Part shown: piece after piece, positions 50,450 to 61,639 of the stretch
Layout: each line of letters starts with the position of its first letter
Numbering within the stretch: position 1 is the first letter of the stretch
DNA from: Rusavskia elegans
Taxonomy: Eukaryota; Ascomycota; Lecanoromycetes; Teloschistales; Teloschistaceae
Length of the DNA: 64,000 bases
NCBI GenBank assembly: GCA_011316305.1
Contig: SAUG01000092.1
Location: 186,001-250,000 of the forward strand
Reading direction: 5' to 3'
Program-made: the position numbers and the translations under genes
The notes under the pieces: generated by a model
The model's database searches: none
What the model was told of the DNA's origin: nothing
What the model saw: only the letters and a program-made list of their open reading frames with translations

Positions 50450-51680
50450 GATAATAAAGCCGAAATATAAATACTTATCGCCGATAAATAATCTTCTAGT
50501 AAAAAAGATACTTTTATACCTCGCGTAATCGTTTTAAATAGTAAATAGGTTATAGAAACTAGTTTAGCTTTTAAATATTTCTATTATACTATATTTCTAT
50601 TAGCTTTCTATCCGGATATATCCGATACTAAAGATATATATATTAATTTAGTATATACTATATTAATAGCCGATAGAATATTTATTCTGAAAAATATTAA
50701 AATTAAAAAACTATCGAAAAAGATTTCTATTTATAATATAAGTAAATAAATCTATCGAACCGATAAATTCGTAGTTTTTACTTTCTATTTAAAGGGCGAT
50801 TTAGCTATTATAAAACTTATAAGTAAGATCTATATTATTAAAGATCTATAAACTAATCTATTACTAGATATAAAAATTTTAATTTCGGAAGGAATAATTT
50901 AAGATTATTAAAAATAGTAAATTATTATCGGTAGTTATAAAAATTTTAAAATTAACTTTAACTCCTATATATATAAGGAATCTAACCTTAGGCGTACTAT
51001 TAGAATTTAAAATAGTATTATTTTAAAACCTAATAGAGATATACAAGTTCTAGTATAATATCGAAATAATATTTTCGGAAACCGTAATTTCTTTTTCGAA
51101 TCTAAATTAAAGTTAATTCCGAAAATAAACTTTAGCTTTTAATAGTAGCGTTTTTATTTATATAGTCGATACTTTCTTTAGCTTTATAAATATCTATAAT
51201 ATAAACTATTCGCTAGTAATTCTATCTAAATAAACCCGGCTTAGAAAAATTATCGAAAATCGGTATAAAGGATATTATACCGCTGCTTCTAATATAATTC
51301 CGCTTACTATAGAATTAACCTGGAATACTATTAAATATACTATTAAGAAATTAGTAAAAAAAGCAGCTATTAAAGCTACTGCGATATTTACTATTACCGC
51401 GGTTATATAAAATAGAATCGTATATTATCTAGAATTACTTAATATAGTTAGCGCGCGGAATATTTTAACGAATTAGAACGTTTTCTACCTGGCTAATAAA
51501 ATAAATCTTAGCGAGAATTTAGCAAGACTTAGTACGAATTTAGCTAAAAATATCGAATTTACTAAATTAGCCTTTTCTACTATATCTATTAGTTCTAAAC
51601 TAGAATACCGCCTATCTAATAGTATTACGGTTTACGGTAAACTACCAGTAGCGTAATAATTAGCCGCTATTACCGAGAAA
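50450..51680 (+). pseudogene. Gypsy-1 protease and linker region relic
   Basis: This stretch lies between gag and RT, where the aspartic protease of gypsy elements is expected. It has a plus-strand frame of moderate continuity, including a segment around 50.80-50.90 kb that could be the protease core, but the DTG/DSG active site cannot be identified with confidence. The assignment is by position. Confidence 0.45.
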
Positions 51681-51689
51681 TATAAAGAT

Positions 51690-52560
51690 ATATTTATCGA
51701 TTAGAGAACTATAATAGATATTTTTAAAAAGAAATAGATACTAATACTTTTAAAGAAAGGAATAAAGCCTATAGTTTTAAAGGTTTATAATCTAAACTAT
51801 ATAAACCGTTATAAATTTAATAAAACCTTTAATAAATTTTATAAATAAAGTAAAATAAAATATTCTAAATAGCTAACGCCTTTTATATACCCTGTTTTTA
51901 TAGTATAGAAGACTTTCCTAGATAGTACGAAGAAGAGACGAATAGTAGTTAATATTCGAGGCTTTAACGCTATTACGGAATCGGATAGCTATCCTCTTTT
52001 ACTATAAATAAATATTATTACTTTAGTATTAGGATATATCTATATTTCTATTATTAATACTATAGGATAGTTTTATTAGTTTAGAATCGAACGCTATAAT
52101 TATTATAAACTTATTATAATTTCTTATCGCGGATAGAAATAAGCTTCGGTAACGTTTATAGAATATAAAGATTTATCGCTATATATATAGCGCTAGACCG
52201 ATAAACTATTTTATCTATTTAAAGATTTCGCTAAAACCTATATAAATAATATTATTATCTTTTTATATAGCTTAGAAGAATATTTAGAATATTTAAATCA
52301 AGTTTTCGCTCTATTCTAAAAAAAAACGAATTAGTCTCGCGCTTTTTAAATTATTTATAGGGTATCTTTTAGTTCGCCTGTTTAAATAACGCGTTAATAT
52401 ACTAGGAATAATTATTTTAGAAGATAAAATTAAAGCTATTTTAAAAAAGACTTTTTCTAAATATCTATAGAATCTAGAAATCTATTTTAGAATAACTAGC
52501 TAGCTATATTATATAATCGCAGGATATATATAGCTCGCCGAACCTTTATAAAAAAGAAAA
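51690..52560 (+). pseudogene. Gypsy-1 reverse-transcriptase relic
   Basis: The plus strand reads RRIVVNIRGFNAITESDSYP at about 51.93-52.0 kb (RT motif around R.LN....D.YPLP), then YISIINTIG.FY.F (catalytic STVD.xGxFHQF, here S/TVDA altered), then LIIISYRG and K.ASVTF.EYKD (fungal family HRGQE..V..MGYK). The active site AKTYINNIIIF at 52239-52250 has both catalytic Asp codons changed to Asn, where the family has YVDD. Downstream SLEEYLEYLNQVF is well preserved. Confidence 0.9.
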
Positions 52561-52649
52561 TTCTACTTATAAAAAGACTTGGATAAAGCTTTAAAGAATT
52601 TAAATATAAGCTCTAATTAACGAAGTTAAAATATAATCCTATTCTAGAA

Positions 52650-53150
52650 GAAAAGGAATTATATCGGATACTATAAATAGTATTCGAACTACTAATTTTT
52701 TTCTATTATTTCGACTCTATAAGGAAGCTCTACGTCGACCTAGATATATTAAAGTAATTCGGCTTTATAGTAATCATCTACTATATTAAAGGAGACTCCG
52801 ATAAAGATTTTCTATCTACTAAAGTATAGCTAATAATATTCCTAAGTAAATACCTTAATAGCGCTAAATAGAATTATTAGCCTACCGAATTAGAAGTCGC
52901 TAGAATTATCTAGATAGTAAGAAAAGTTTATTATCTTATCGATTTATTATTTAAACTACTAGTAATTATATATACTAAATATTCGGCAGCGGTCCCGATT
53001 TTAAAATAGACTTTATTAAAAATAATAAATACTAATAAACTAAATCTAAGATTTATTCGTATATTATAGTACCTTTCGGCTTTTAATATTAAATTACGCT
53101 ATAAGGTAGATAGGACTAATATCGTTCCTAATATCTTATTATAATTCGAT
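52650..53150 (+). pseudogene. Gypsy-1 RNase H relic
   Basis: KLYVDLDI starting at 52725 is the RNase H beta-strand with the first catalytic Asp retained. FLSKYLNSAK.NY.PTELEVA follows (catalytic Glu in TELE kept), then RKVYYLID, IYTKYSAAV (TDH changed to TKY) and NKLNLRFIR..QYLSAF, all in the family's order. The third catalytic Asp is lost in the TDH-to-TKY change. Confidence 0.88.
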
Positions 53151-53479
53151 ATAAAGATCTTCTATACGCCGGTTAAAAATAAAAAAGGTATCCTAGATAT
53201 ATTATATAGAAATACTAAGTTTAATAATAAAATAGAAATTCTATAATACGCTCCGAATACCGTTATATCTATATACTATATAACGCTCGTCGAAATAATA
53301 AACGAGTTTAAATAATATATTAAAAAGAGCTACGTTAATAATAAACGATAGACTAAAATTATTATAATACTACGAATCTAGGAACTAGATTCTAATATTA
53401 AAAATAATAAATATCGTATACTAGATATTAATTTCCGAATATATAATAAACTCTTCTACTACGTTTCTAAAAATAGCCG

Positions 53480-54560
53480 AAATTAATTCTATATTCCGGA
53501 AAAGTTTATAGGCAAAGTTATTAGCGAAGCTTATAACCGATATTATTAAAGATATTATTATATATACGAGGAACTCTATCTATCGATCTTTATTCGTAAT
53601 ATATATAAGAAGATTAAAGAATATATAGAATACTACTAGTAATACTAGTTAAATTAAACGAAGTAGTATAGGCTCTATAGCTTCTTTAATCTAATTCTTC
53701 CGAAAGTACCGTTTTAAATAATTACGATAGACTTCGTACTCGTATTACCTATAAAGTTTTCTACTAAAGATTATATACTAATAATTATATATAAATATAC
53801 TAAAAAGGTTCTACTAATTCCTAGATAGATTATTTACTTTATAGTTAATTAGGCGAACCTTATTATTACTATTTTACTCGAATATAACTAGGGAATCCTA
53901 TTAGCTATTATTAGTAATAAAGATTATAAATTTATATTATCCTTCTAGCGCTAGATTTTCTAGAAACTAGGAATAAAAATTCTAGTATCTACGGTATATT
54001 ATCTCTAAACCGATAAATAATCGAAACGAATTAATTAAATAGTAGAAATTAGTTTCCGCTTCTAATTTATAGAATATCCGGATAAAAATTAGATTAAAGC
54101 TATTCTATTTCTATAGTTCGCGTTTAATAACATAACTAGTTTTACTACTAGTACAGTCCTTAACGAACTAATACTAGGCTTTCGATCTAAAAATACGATT
54201 AGTATTTTATCGGACCTACTACTAGAAAATATAGAACGCCTAAAATCTATTAAACGTATAGAAGTAGAAAATATAATAGCTTTTAGTACTGCTTTCTTTA
54301 AAGTCCGATATAATAATCTATATAAGGCTAGATTCTTTAAACTAAGTAATAAAATTTTCCTAAAGCTTTATTATAGATATACGCTACTAGATATTACTAA
54401 TCGAAATCTTTCGTATTAACGAGCTGGTCCGTTTAAAGTAATTTATAAAATCGGGTATTTCGTATACGAATTAGAATTTCTTACTACTATAAAGATCTAG
54501 CCTATTATTTCTATAGCCTAATTATAACTAGCGCCTATCGGCGATAATTTTTTTAATCGG
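53480..54560 (+). pseudogene. Gypsy-1 integrase relic
   Basis: The N-terminal zinc-binding part near 53.53-53.64 kb is degraded (His/Cys to Tyr). The core starts at 53730 with DFVLVLP, then TK..LIP, LLEYN.GIPLAIISNKDYKF (catalytic SDRDxKF, Asp and Arg changed), LGIKILVSTVYYL.TDK (STAYHPQTDG) and an FAFNN segment. It ends with GPFKVIYKIGYFVYELE and a PIISIA.L segment matching the GPF.V/YRLELP and HPVISVAQL motifs of the integrase C-terminus. Confidence 0.9.
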
Positions 54561-54619
54561 TTTCCGGTTAATAATAAGTTTTCTACCGTCGAAATAGAAT
54601 TTCTAAAAGAAGATCCTAA

Positions 54620-54795
54620 CTAGTTCGAAGTAGAATAAATTATAGATCGGTAAAAGGTACGCTAGCGCTTCTAGTATCTAGTTAAATAGAAAAGCTATAG
54701 GCTATAATATAATAGCTAGTATAGATTATAAAATTTAACGTACTATATAGATTTTATTAACGAATATAATAAATATTTTCCTCTTTTATCTAGAC
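54620..54795 (+). pseudogene. Gypsy-1 chromodomain relic
   Basis: After the integrase C-terminal motifs the frame reads VE.IIDR.KVR.RF.YLVK.KSYR and then YNS.YRL.NL....DFINEYNKYF, matching a chromodomain (VExIxxxRxxRRxxQYLVRWKGYxxxxDxWxxxxxL) with Trp codons changed to TAG. Chromodomains steer chromovirus integration to heterochromatin, in keeping with this location. Confidence 0.85.
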
Positions 54796-55074
54796 TTCGT
54801 TAATAGTAATAGTCTAATTATATTCTAGCGGTATTATAGTAATCGAAGCTTTAAATATCCGCGCCGCTAGCAGACTCTCTATACTATTTCGAACTAAAAT
54901 TAAAGCGTTTATAAATTATTATATCTTACCGGCGCTTTATATATTCGACCTAGTATAATTATATTTTTTTTATATTCGATAAAGTACTACTACTATCTAT
55001 TAGATTCTAATTTAAAGATTCTATTACTATACGCTATAGTATAGTAGTAGTACGTACCGCCTCTATTTAAATAA

Positions 55075-55175
55075 TAAAAAAATTAGCTCGGCCGTTCTAT
55101 TAGCCGCTCTTTATTATTTAGGGGTTCTAGTATAGCTCGGGTTCGATTTCTAGTAGCGCTATTTTCTTTTTAATC
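55075..55175 (+). other. tRNA-like segment in the Gypsy-1 3' region
   Basis: TTAGCTCGGCC (A-box-like) is followed about 60 bp on by GGGTTCGATTTC (B-box-like). It may be a tRNA fragment or chance in the long untranslated part before the 3' LTR. Acceptor arms do not pair. Confidence 0.3.
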
Positions 55176-55267
55176 TTTTAGCGCCTTTATTTTTAATATT
55201 TTTAAAGTTTTTAAATATTTAATACGAGCGTATCGAAGGCGATACTATTTTTTCGTTTTATAGTATT

Positions 55268-55508
55268 TATTATAAGCTATTTAAACTATCTGGAACTTAT
55301 ATAGAATTTAGTAGATATAGTAATACTGGCCGATAGTACTGGCTGACTAATACGCTGACTAAGCTCTGTTAACCGCGGCTTATTAACCCTGCGAGATTCG
55401 TTATCTAATTAGATCTAGCGTTCAGTCTTATTCGCTTGTTTATAGATGAACTTTCTATCTATATAGAAACATCAAACTATTATTATTATCTTAAATCGAT
55501 CTATAACA
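55268..55508 (+). repeat. Gypsy-1 3' LTR
   Basis: This 241-bp LTR starts TATTATAAGC (ancestral TGTTATAAGC) and ends CTATAACA, keeping the canonical CA end that is lost in the 5' LTR. It is followed by ATTAT, the right TSD copy (55509-55513). Confidence 0.93.
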
Positions 55509-55513
55509 ATTAT

Positions 55514-57250
55514 ATATAAATTTAGATATATAATAGATATTTAGTAATATTATAATTCTCTTTCCTTTTGATATTACTATATTAATCATTATTTTACCAT
55601 ATATCATAATATATATAGAACTTTTACCGGCTAGAAATTAGAATCTATCGATATAATTAGATTTATTAATAAACCGGTATACTATTATATTATTATATAT
55701 ATAGATTTCTAAATCGTAATCTATTATCTATAAAGATTCAAAGTAATAGTTAATAGTAAAAATAGTAGAAATAGGATCATTAAAGCTACTAATATCTAGT
55801 AGCTATTTCGGAATTTTATTATTATTTTTCTTTTTTTCTTTCTTTATATTCTTTTACTTTTTTAAAAGCTTTCTCTATATTTATTTTAATCTTCGGGTCT
55901 TTTATTTTATTATATACCTTTTTTTAATAGTTAGATTAGATTTAAAGTTTACTAATTTACTAAAGCGATTAGAATAGAAATAGTTATATTTATTATATTA
56001 ATCTATTTTTCTATAGAAATACTCGGAGGTTTTATTTAGTTTTTTTTTTAAATAATAGATTTTATAACTTATTATATAGCTTTTTTAAACTTTTACTAAT
56101 AGTAAATACTATATAGATAGTCGATAATTAAGAGTTCGTAATTTTATATAGATAAATAGAATTATAGAATCTTTCTATTTCTCTAAATAGGCAGGTTTTA
56201 TAGTTTTTAATAGATTTATTTATCGGATGTTTATCTATTCGAATAAATATTAAATTATATTTACTAATAGTAATAATAAAATTATAGTAATACCTTTTAG
56301 TATTTACTATTTTTTCAAGACAAAATTTACTTTCTAGTATATATATCCGTCTTTAGTCGTCTAACTATAATTCAATAATCTGTTTATTAGATTATCAAGC
56401 TTTAAATTTAATATAGTAATATTCAAATTCTAGAATTTTCGTTAAATCGGACAGTATAAATTTAGATTTTAGAACTCGAAGAAAACTCTATAGATAAATC
56501 TCTATTTTTTTAAAAAAAAGAAAATTTTTTAGATTAACTATATTTTATAAAAATTTAATAATTTTATTAAATATATTATATTCTTTTTTCTATTTTACTA
56601 TTTTGAATTTATATTACTATATTTACAATAGTAATTATATTTATATTATCTATAAAATTTAGCTTTAGTTCTATTAGATATAGTATATAGTTAGATTTAA
56701 TAGATTTCGATATATTAATAAATTTCTAGATTAGAAAATTAATAGTTCGATTTCTAACTACTATAATCTATAGGTCCTAATCTTTTATTTAATCGAATAC
56801 AATTTTATATTTACTAGTTATTATAAATAAAGTATATATATATTAAAGTTAAAAAAGAATTATCGCTGCCGTAAATCGGATACGAGATTTTTTAGCTCTC
56901 TACTAAATCTCCGATCGGGTTAATCGGAAAGTTAGTAAAAAATAAAAAATAGATATTTTACTACTGGACTGCAGCGTTTAGTAATAGATTATATAGTAGA
57001 TAAAATGATATAATTAGATATAATAGAGTAAAATTATCGAAAAGAATAATAATAGCGCTGCTAGCTATAGCTTTTAAAAATTTTATAAAAAAGAGAATTT
57101 TAATAAAAAGTTTTTTCTATTTATATTAATTAAATAGATAGATATATAAATACTATATTCGTAACTAATTTATTTCAATAGTAAATTTTCTTTTTAGAAT
57201 TTTCGATAAAAATTTTTATTAGCGTAATTATACCGGAAATAAATAAATAA
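55514..57250 (-). pseudogene. Copia-3 gag and protease relic (Gypsy-1-proximal part)
   Basis: On the minus strand the frame reads from the 5' LTR toward Gypsy-1. A gag segment lies at about 55.97-56.5 kb (ILSDLTKILEFEYYYIKFKA, then IKNYKTCLFREIERFYN). A degenerate knuckle at about 55.93-55.97 kb reads YNKYNYFYSNRFSK, where copia has CxxCxxxGHxxxxC followed by HP. A Lys/Arg-rich linker follows. Then a protease-like stretch at about 55.6-55.75 kb reads IDYDLEIYIYNN (family: DSGxxxHICNN, active Asp-Ser-Gly altered) and FLAGKSSIYIMIYG. The frame ends at 55509 and resumes at 48051. Confidence 0.8.
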
Positions 57251-57297
57251 AAAATATTTAAATAATTATAAATACAAAAGATTAGACTGTCGAACTT

Positions 57298-57391
57298 ATA
57301 ACTATTGATATATATAAAGGTAAATATTTAGTAATTAATTATTTACTAAATTAAAATCTATCTAGATCTATTTTCTAAATAGTTATAAAAA
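57298..57391 (-). repeat. Copia-3 5' LTR, first part
   Basis: It starts TGTCGAACTTATAAC and matches the left part of 43337-43602 (ACTAAATTAAAATCTATCTA). It is interrupted by the TIR element; the last eight bases, TATAAAAA, are its left TSD. Confidence 0.8.
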
Positions 57392-58533
57392 GGACCGTAA
57401 TCGGGAAGCATTATACTATCACTAAAAAACACTATAGAAAATACTAAAAAATACTATTATCTAATATAATATAGATTATCCGTATTAACTACTTAAAAGA
57501 TATTAATCTATAGGGCAAACTTTTAGCGTATATAATATTTAGTACTATATACTTTTTTAGTAGTTAAAGTTTAGTTTAGTTAATATAATAAAGGTTACTT
57601 TCCTTTAATATCGTTCTCTACTATCTCTATCGGCCTAAATTCTTTCTATCGGCCTAAATTATTAACTAAAGAATATTATAATCTTAGTATTACTCTTTTA
57701 AATATAGAGTATCCGAGTCTACTATTTATAATATTATACTATCTAGGGTGAACCTTTAGTATTAATAGATCCTATTACCTCTCTATTATAGGACTAAATT
57801 AGCTAAACGCGCTCGTATAGTAACTAGAAAAAAAGGTCGGGGAGGAGCTATATAAGGAAAAGAAACTATAATATAAGATATAATACAAGGTATAATACGA
57901 GGAACTATATAAAGAGCTATACGAGCTATATAAAATCGAAGAAAAAAAGATTCCGAACTTTTTTAGAGTTCTCTAAACCTTTCTACTAGCGACGATAAAT
58001 AGCTATTACCTCTAATATAAGGCCGAAGAAGTCGCGAAAATCGAGGAAGTCGAAAAGGTTATATAGAAAGATTATAAAATAGAGTTAAAAGAATTAGTAA
58101 ACGATCTCGACGCTTCGACGTTATTATAAACGATAATAAAGCAAGCGATTAAAAGATTATAGAGCGAGGCTAGCAAGTAAAGAAAAAGTCGGCAAGATAG
58201 TTATAGATAGAAGTAGAAAAGCGTTAAGCGCTAACGTAATATATAATTAAAAGTTTCTAAGTATATAGAGTTAAACGCTCTATAATAATGAAATAAAATA
58301 GTTTATTAGCTTTCGCGTAGTAGAAATAAATATATATAGGTAAAAATTAGAGCTAAAATCGCTATATTCGATAAAAATAGCAAGATAGAAAAGATAGTAG
58401 AATAGTAATTTAGTACTTCTATTAGTTAAATTACGTTTAATAAATATAGTATTTTATAGTAATCTCTATAGTAATATTTAGTATCTCTAATAGTATTTTT
58501 TAATAATAGTATAGTGCCTTCCGATTACGATCC
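57392..58533 (+). mobile_element. TIR DNA transposon (1,142 bp) in the Copia-3 LTR
   Basis: Terminal inverted repeats of at least 55 bp: the left starts GGACCGTAATCGGGAAGC and the inverted right starts GGATCGTAATCGGAAGGC; the arms differ mostly by transitions. Flanks are TATAAAAA (57384-57391) and TATAAATA (58534-58541), an 8-bp TSD with one mismatch, which would fit hAT or a related superfamily. The matching place in the other Copia-3 LTR is uninterrupted. An internal coding relic is described separately. The TIR sequence does not match the other families in this window. Confidence 0.85.
57600..58533 (+). pseudogene. Unknown coiled-coil-type protein relic in the TIR element
   Basis: A plus-strand frame reads almost without non-Gln stops from about 57.77 to 58.53 kb: LEKKVGEELYKEKK, then EELYKELYELYK, KAEEVAKIEEVEKVI and KELVNDLDAS, then a Lys/Arg/Gln-rich part. 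It runs into the right TIR, ending with IVPSDYDP. Charged heptad-like composition suggests a coiled coil. It may be the C-terminal tail of a transposase whose catalytic part was lost, or a captured gene. No DDE/DDD triad or zinc finger is visible. The opposite strand is poorer in charged residues and less coherent. Confidence 0.5.
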
Positions 58534-58688
58534 TATAAATACTAAAAGGCAAGACGAGGATATTTAGAAAGTATCAGTATTTAATTAAACAATTTACGTA
58601 ACTTTAACGTATACGCGCGTTAGATAAATAAATATTTATCAGAAATCTTTATATATTATTTCCTTTCGCCAGCCTATATAGGCTGACA
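58534..58688 (-). repeat. Copia-3 5' LTR, second part
   Basis: It continues the LTR after the TIR element: CAGTATTTAATTAAACAATT, then CCTATATAGGCTGACA, the LTR end with the canonical CA. It matches the right part of 43337-43602 with transitions. Confidence 0.8.
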
Positions 58689-59300
58689 AATCCAACGTCG
58701 ATTAGAAAAAAGATAATATTAATCGATTGTTCTATATTGGTTTGGTCTTTTACTCGTGGCTTTTCTAATATTTATAATATATACTGTCTTATATCTTGGA
58801 AAAAAGCTTGAGATTATAAAAAGTCTATTATCGAAACGATACTAGATAATCTTACTATTTTCTCTCTATTTATTTCTCCGACGTTAGTCTTTACCGTCTG
58901 TCCGAACCTATTTCGTTACGCTTGTATATTATTTGACTCTAAATCGCTAGCGAAGTTATAGCTTTAAACTTTTTACCAAGCGTACTAAAAACAATAGAGC
59001 CTAATATAATAGAGAGTACAGTATGGAATTATATCGTTATAATAATCCTAACTACTACGAAAACTGTTATCTTTATTATTATACTGCCGAAGGAAACTAT
59101 AATATCTAGAACGAAAAATTAATATTAATAGTCGTATACTATTGCCGAATTATTCCAAAAATTAAATAGCGAACTGAATAGAACAATAAAAATGATATCA
59201 CGGTTTTAAAATCAAATAACAGACGCTGTTTATAAATCTATATAGTCCAGACCATTTATATTTCTAAATAATACGCGCGCGATAAGCGCTAAAATTACGT
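58689..59300. other. Weakly RIPed spacer to the right of Copia-3
   Basis: CpA and TpG are common (CAAATCCAACG, GATTGTTCTATATTGG, GAAAACTGTTATC), unlike the surrounding repeats. An ATG at 59023 opens a 28-codon Tyr/Asn-rich frame (MELYRYNNPNYYENCYLYYY and onward) ending in TAG at an expected Trp or Gln position. I do not recognise it and it is too short to call a gene. The segment is probably unique DNA. Confidence 0.55.
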
Positions 59301-60949
59301 AACGCTATCTAAAAGGATTTAGTATTTATTTAAACAAATATAGCTCTCTTTTTAATATAGTAGATTTTTCTTCTATTTTTATTTCTATAGATTTCTAGAT
59401 ATAGTTAATCTATTACTATATATTTTAATATCTATTTACTTTTAGTTATATACCCGGCATCGTATATTTCTATATCTAAACTATTTATTTAGTAATTTAA
59501 ACGAATTTATTAACCTATATACGGAAGAATCGATCTATAAAAAAAAGATTTACTACTATTTATTTATCTAAAACATAATCTATTCAGAAAAAAAGATTTA
59601 CTATCGTCTATTACTATATATAAAAGATCTTTTTATCTAAAATCTCTTTTTTTTATTTTAAAAAATAGTTTACTAAATATCTACTAGACTTTATAACGTC
59701 TATATAATATATCTAAATTTAGTATTTTTATTATTAGGCGTCGTAGTCTAGTAGTAGGATATCTACTCTCTATTTTTTACTAATTTTCTAATTAACTCGA
59801 TCGGAAATTTAATAGAAAACTAGAAGATCTCGTATTTAATTTATAGTAACGCTATTTCTTTTAGCTCTTTTTATACTATATATAATAAATAAACGTAAAG
59901 TTAAACTAGTCCTAGCTGAAAACTGAAATCTATAGTTTATAATTATTAAATATAAAGTAATAAACTATCGTATCTAGAACCTAATTAATTTATCTAATAA
60001 AGTAAAATCTATTTGTTTAGAAAAACTAATAAAGCTAATCTATTTAAAGCTATAATCGAATTCTATAATTAAGAAAGTCATAATTCTAGAAGTATATATA
60101 TATAAATAAAATACAATTATAAAACTAATTATATATTATAGATTTATTAAATAGATTTATTTACTAAAATTATTAACTATATTTACGTTATAGTATTTAT
60201 AGATAATATAGTCTTCTTTTAATATATTAAACTATATCTTTAGAATCTATTTCGAATTCTATAAACTCGACTCGTATCTATAGATTTAGTTCGTTTAATC
60301 GAGTTTAAATACTTTTAAAAAAAGCTCGTAATAAACCTAACCCCGAAATAAAATATTAAGGTATAGCTTAGTAAATATACCTAGATATATCTTTTCGCTA
60401 AATATATAGATATTGTAAAGATTAAAAATCTATAGTAAATACTCCGTGACTTTATTATAGCTATTAAAAAGATTATTTTAATTCTCGTTTAAATAGTAGA
60501 ATTTAAAACTGATTCTAATTCTAATACTAAATAAAAAAATTTAATATTTTAACTTTATCGAATATTTCCGTAACTATACAAGACTTCAAGTTATTAAATA
60601 GTCTAGCGTAGTATATTTTGCTTTTTTTGCTTCCGAAAGAGATAAAAGTAAATTAGATAAATCTAAAAAGGATCTTTTTTTCCGAAACGATAATTTTAAA
60701 CTATTTAAATATTTCAATAGATTAAAGTACTAGTTTACGAACCAATATTATCTATATAATAACTATCTAATAATATAAATAGACTAGATATTTAATTAAA
60801 CTATAACGAAAAAGATTAAAAATAGATGAGATAGAAACTTAGTATTTAAAAAAAAGATCGATAAAACTATTAAATATATAAAAAAAATAGAAACTAATAA
60901 TAGTATTTAAAAAAAAAGATAATAAAAAAAAAAGTAAAAAAAAAAAGAA
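59301..60949. other. Unassigned RIP-mutated DNA
   Basis: Frames are broken on both strands. A plus-strand reading over about 60.0-60.9 kb is fairly continuous with Gln-type stops but unrecognised. A/G-rich runs occur at 60.85-60.95 kb. It may be the left remainder of the neighbouring Gypsy-2 copy or a separate old element. Confidence 0.45.
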
Positions 60950-61639
60950 ACGCTAGCGTAATTACTTTATTTCTAGATAGTTTTATCGTTTTTCTAGATA
61001 CTTTTACCGTAATTTCCTATCTAGAATCTTTATAAATCTTTAACAGAAGCTCTTTAACAATTATTATTAATAAGATAATAATATATCGATTTTTTAGAAA
61101 AAGCGATTATATATATATATTTCTAAATATCGGCGATCTAATTCTAAAACTAGATAAATATTTTATATATACTAGAAACTTCTTTACTATAAACTATATT
61201 ATTAATATTAGCTTTCTATATCGTTTAATATGAAATATCTAAACTATAGTATATATTTCTAATAATAGAGTTTCTTCTATCATTATATCCTTTATTAAAA
61301 ATAGTTATTACTAATCTATCGCTACTACGTCGGCGGCCCGTTATATTCGGAAATAATTTTAATATATAAAATATATCGCGCCTGTTCTAGAATAGTAGAA
61401 AGTACATTCTATTATTATTAGAACTTTTAAATTCTATTAAAACTTTTCTAACCCATCCAGTAATATATTTTAATATAATATAATTAATTTAAACCCGTTT
61501 TATAAATAGTAGTTTGCTACTAGATTACTAGCTAGTAAAATTTAGCTTCCGTTAAAGTATAGATAATATTATCTAGATTTAAAGATTTATTTCTTTATAA
61601 TCCGGTAGTCTAGATAGCGGATTAGCTAGATTAGTCTTT

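Larger units (their letters stand above)
48052..55508 (+). mobile_element. Gypsy-1: Ty3/gypsy chromodomain retrotransposon, RIP-inactivated
   Basis: The 7,457-bp element has 241-bp LTRs and an exact 5-bp TSD, inserted into Copia-3. The plus-strand order is gag, protease region, RT, RNase H, integrase and chromodomain, which places it among the chromoviruses common in filamentous fungi. It is the least degraded large element here: many Gln/Trp-type stops, but domains read clearly for long stretches. The 5' LTR and the 48.74-48.89 kb segment retain CpA and TpG. The RT catalytic Asp residues are mutated, so it is not active. Confidence 0.94.
43337..58688 (-). mobile_element. Copia-3: copia retrotransposon split by two insertions
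   Basis: After removing Gypsy-1 and the TIR element, the element is about 6.7 kb. From right to left it has a 5' LTR (57298-58688, split), gag with zinc knuckle, protease, integrase (55509-57250, continuing at 47000-48051), RT and RNase H (43.7-46.0 kb), and a 3' LTR (43337-43602). The reading frame is continuous across the Gypsy-1 insertion once that element and one TSD copy are left out of the comparison. The flanking five bases GACTT and AATCC differ only by transitions, so the TSD is weak. Additional small fold-back elements seem to lie between integrase and RT. Everything is inactivated by RIP. Confidence 0.87.

Noticed and set aside
59023..59109. Small gene beginning ATGGAATTATATCG
   Set aside because: Only 28 codons before TAG, no homology, and Tyr/Asn-rich composition expected from AT-rich sequence.
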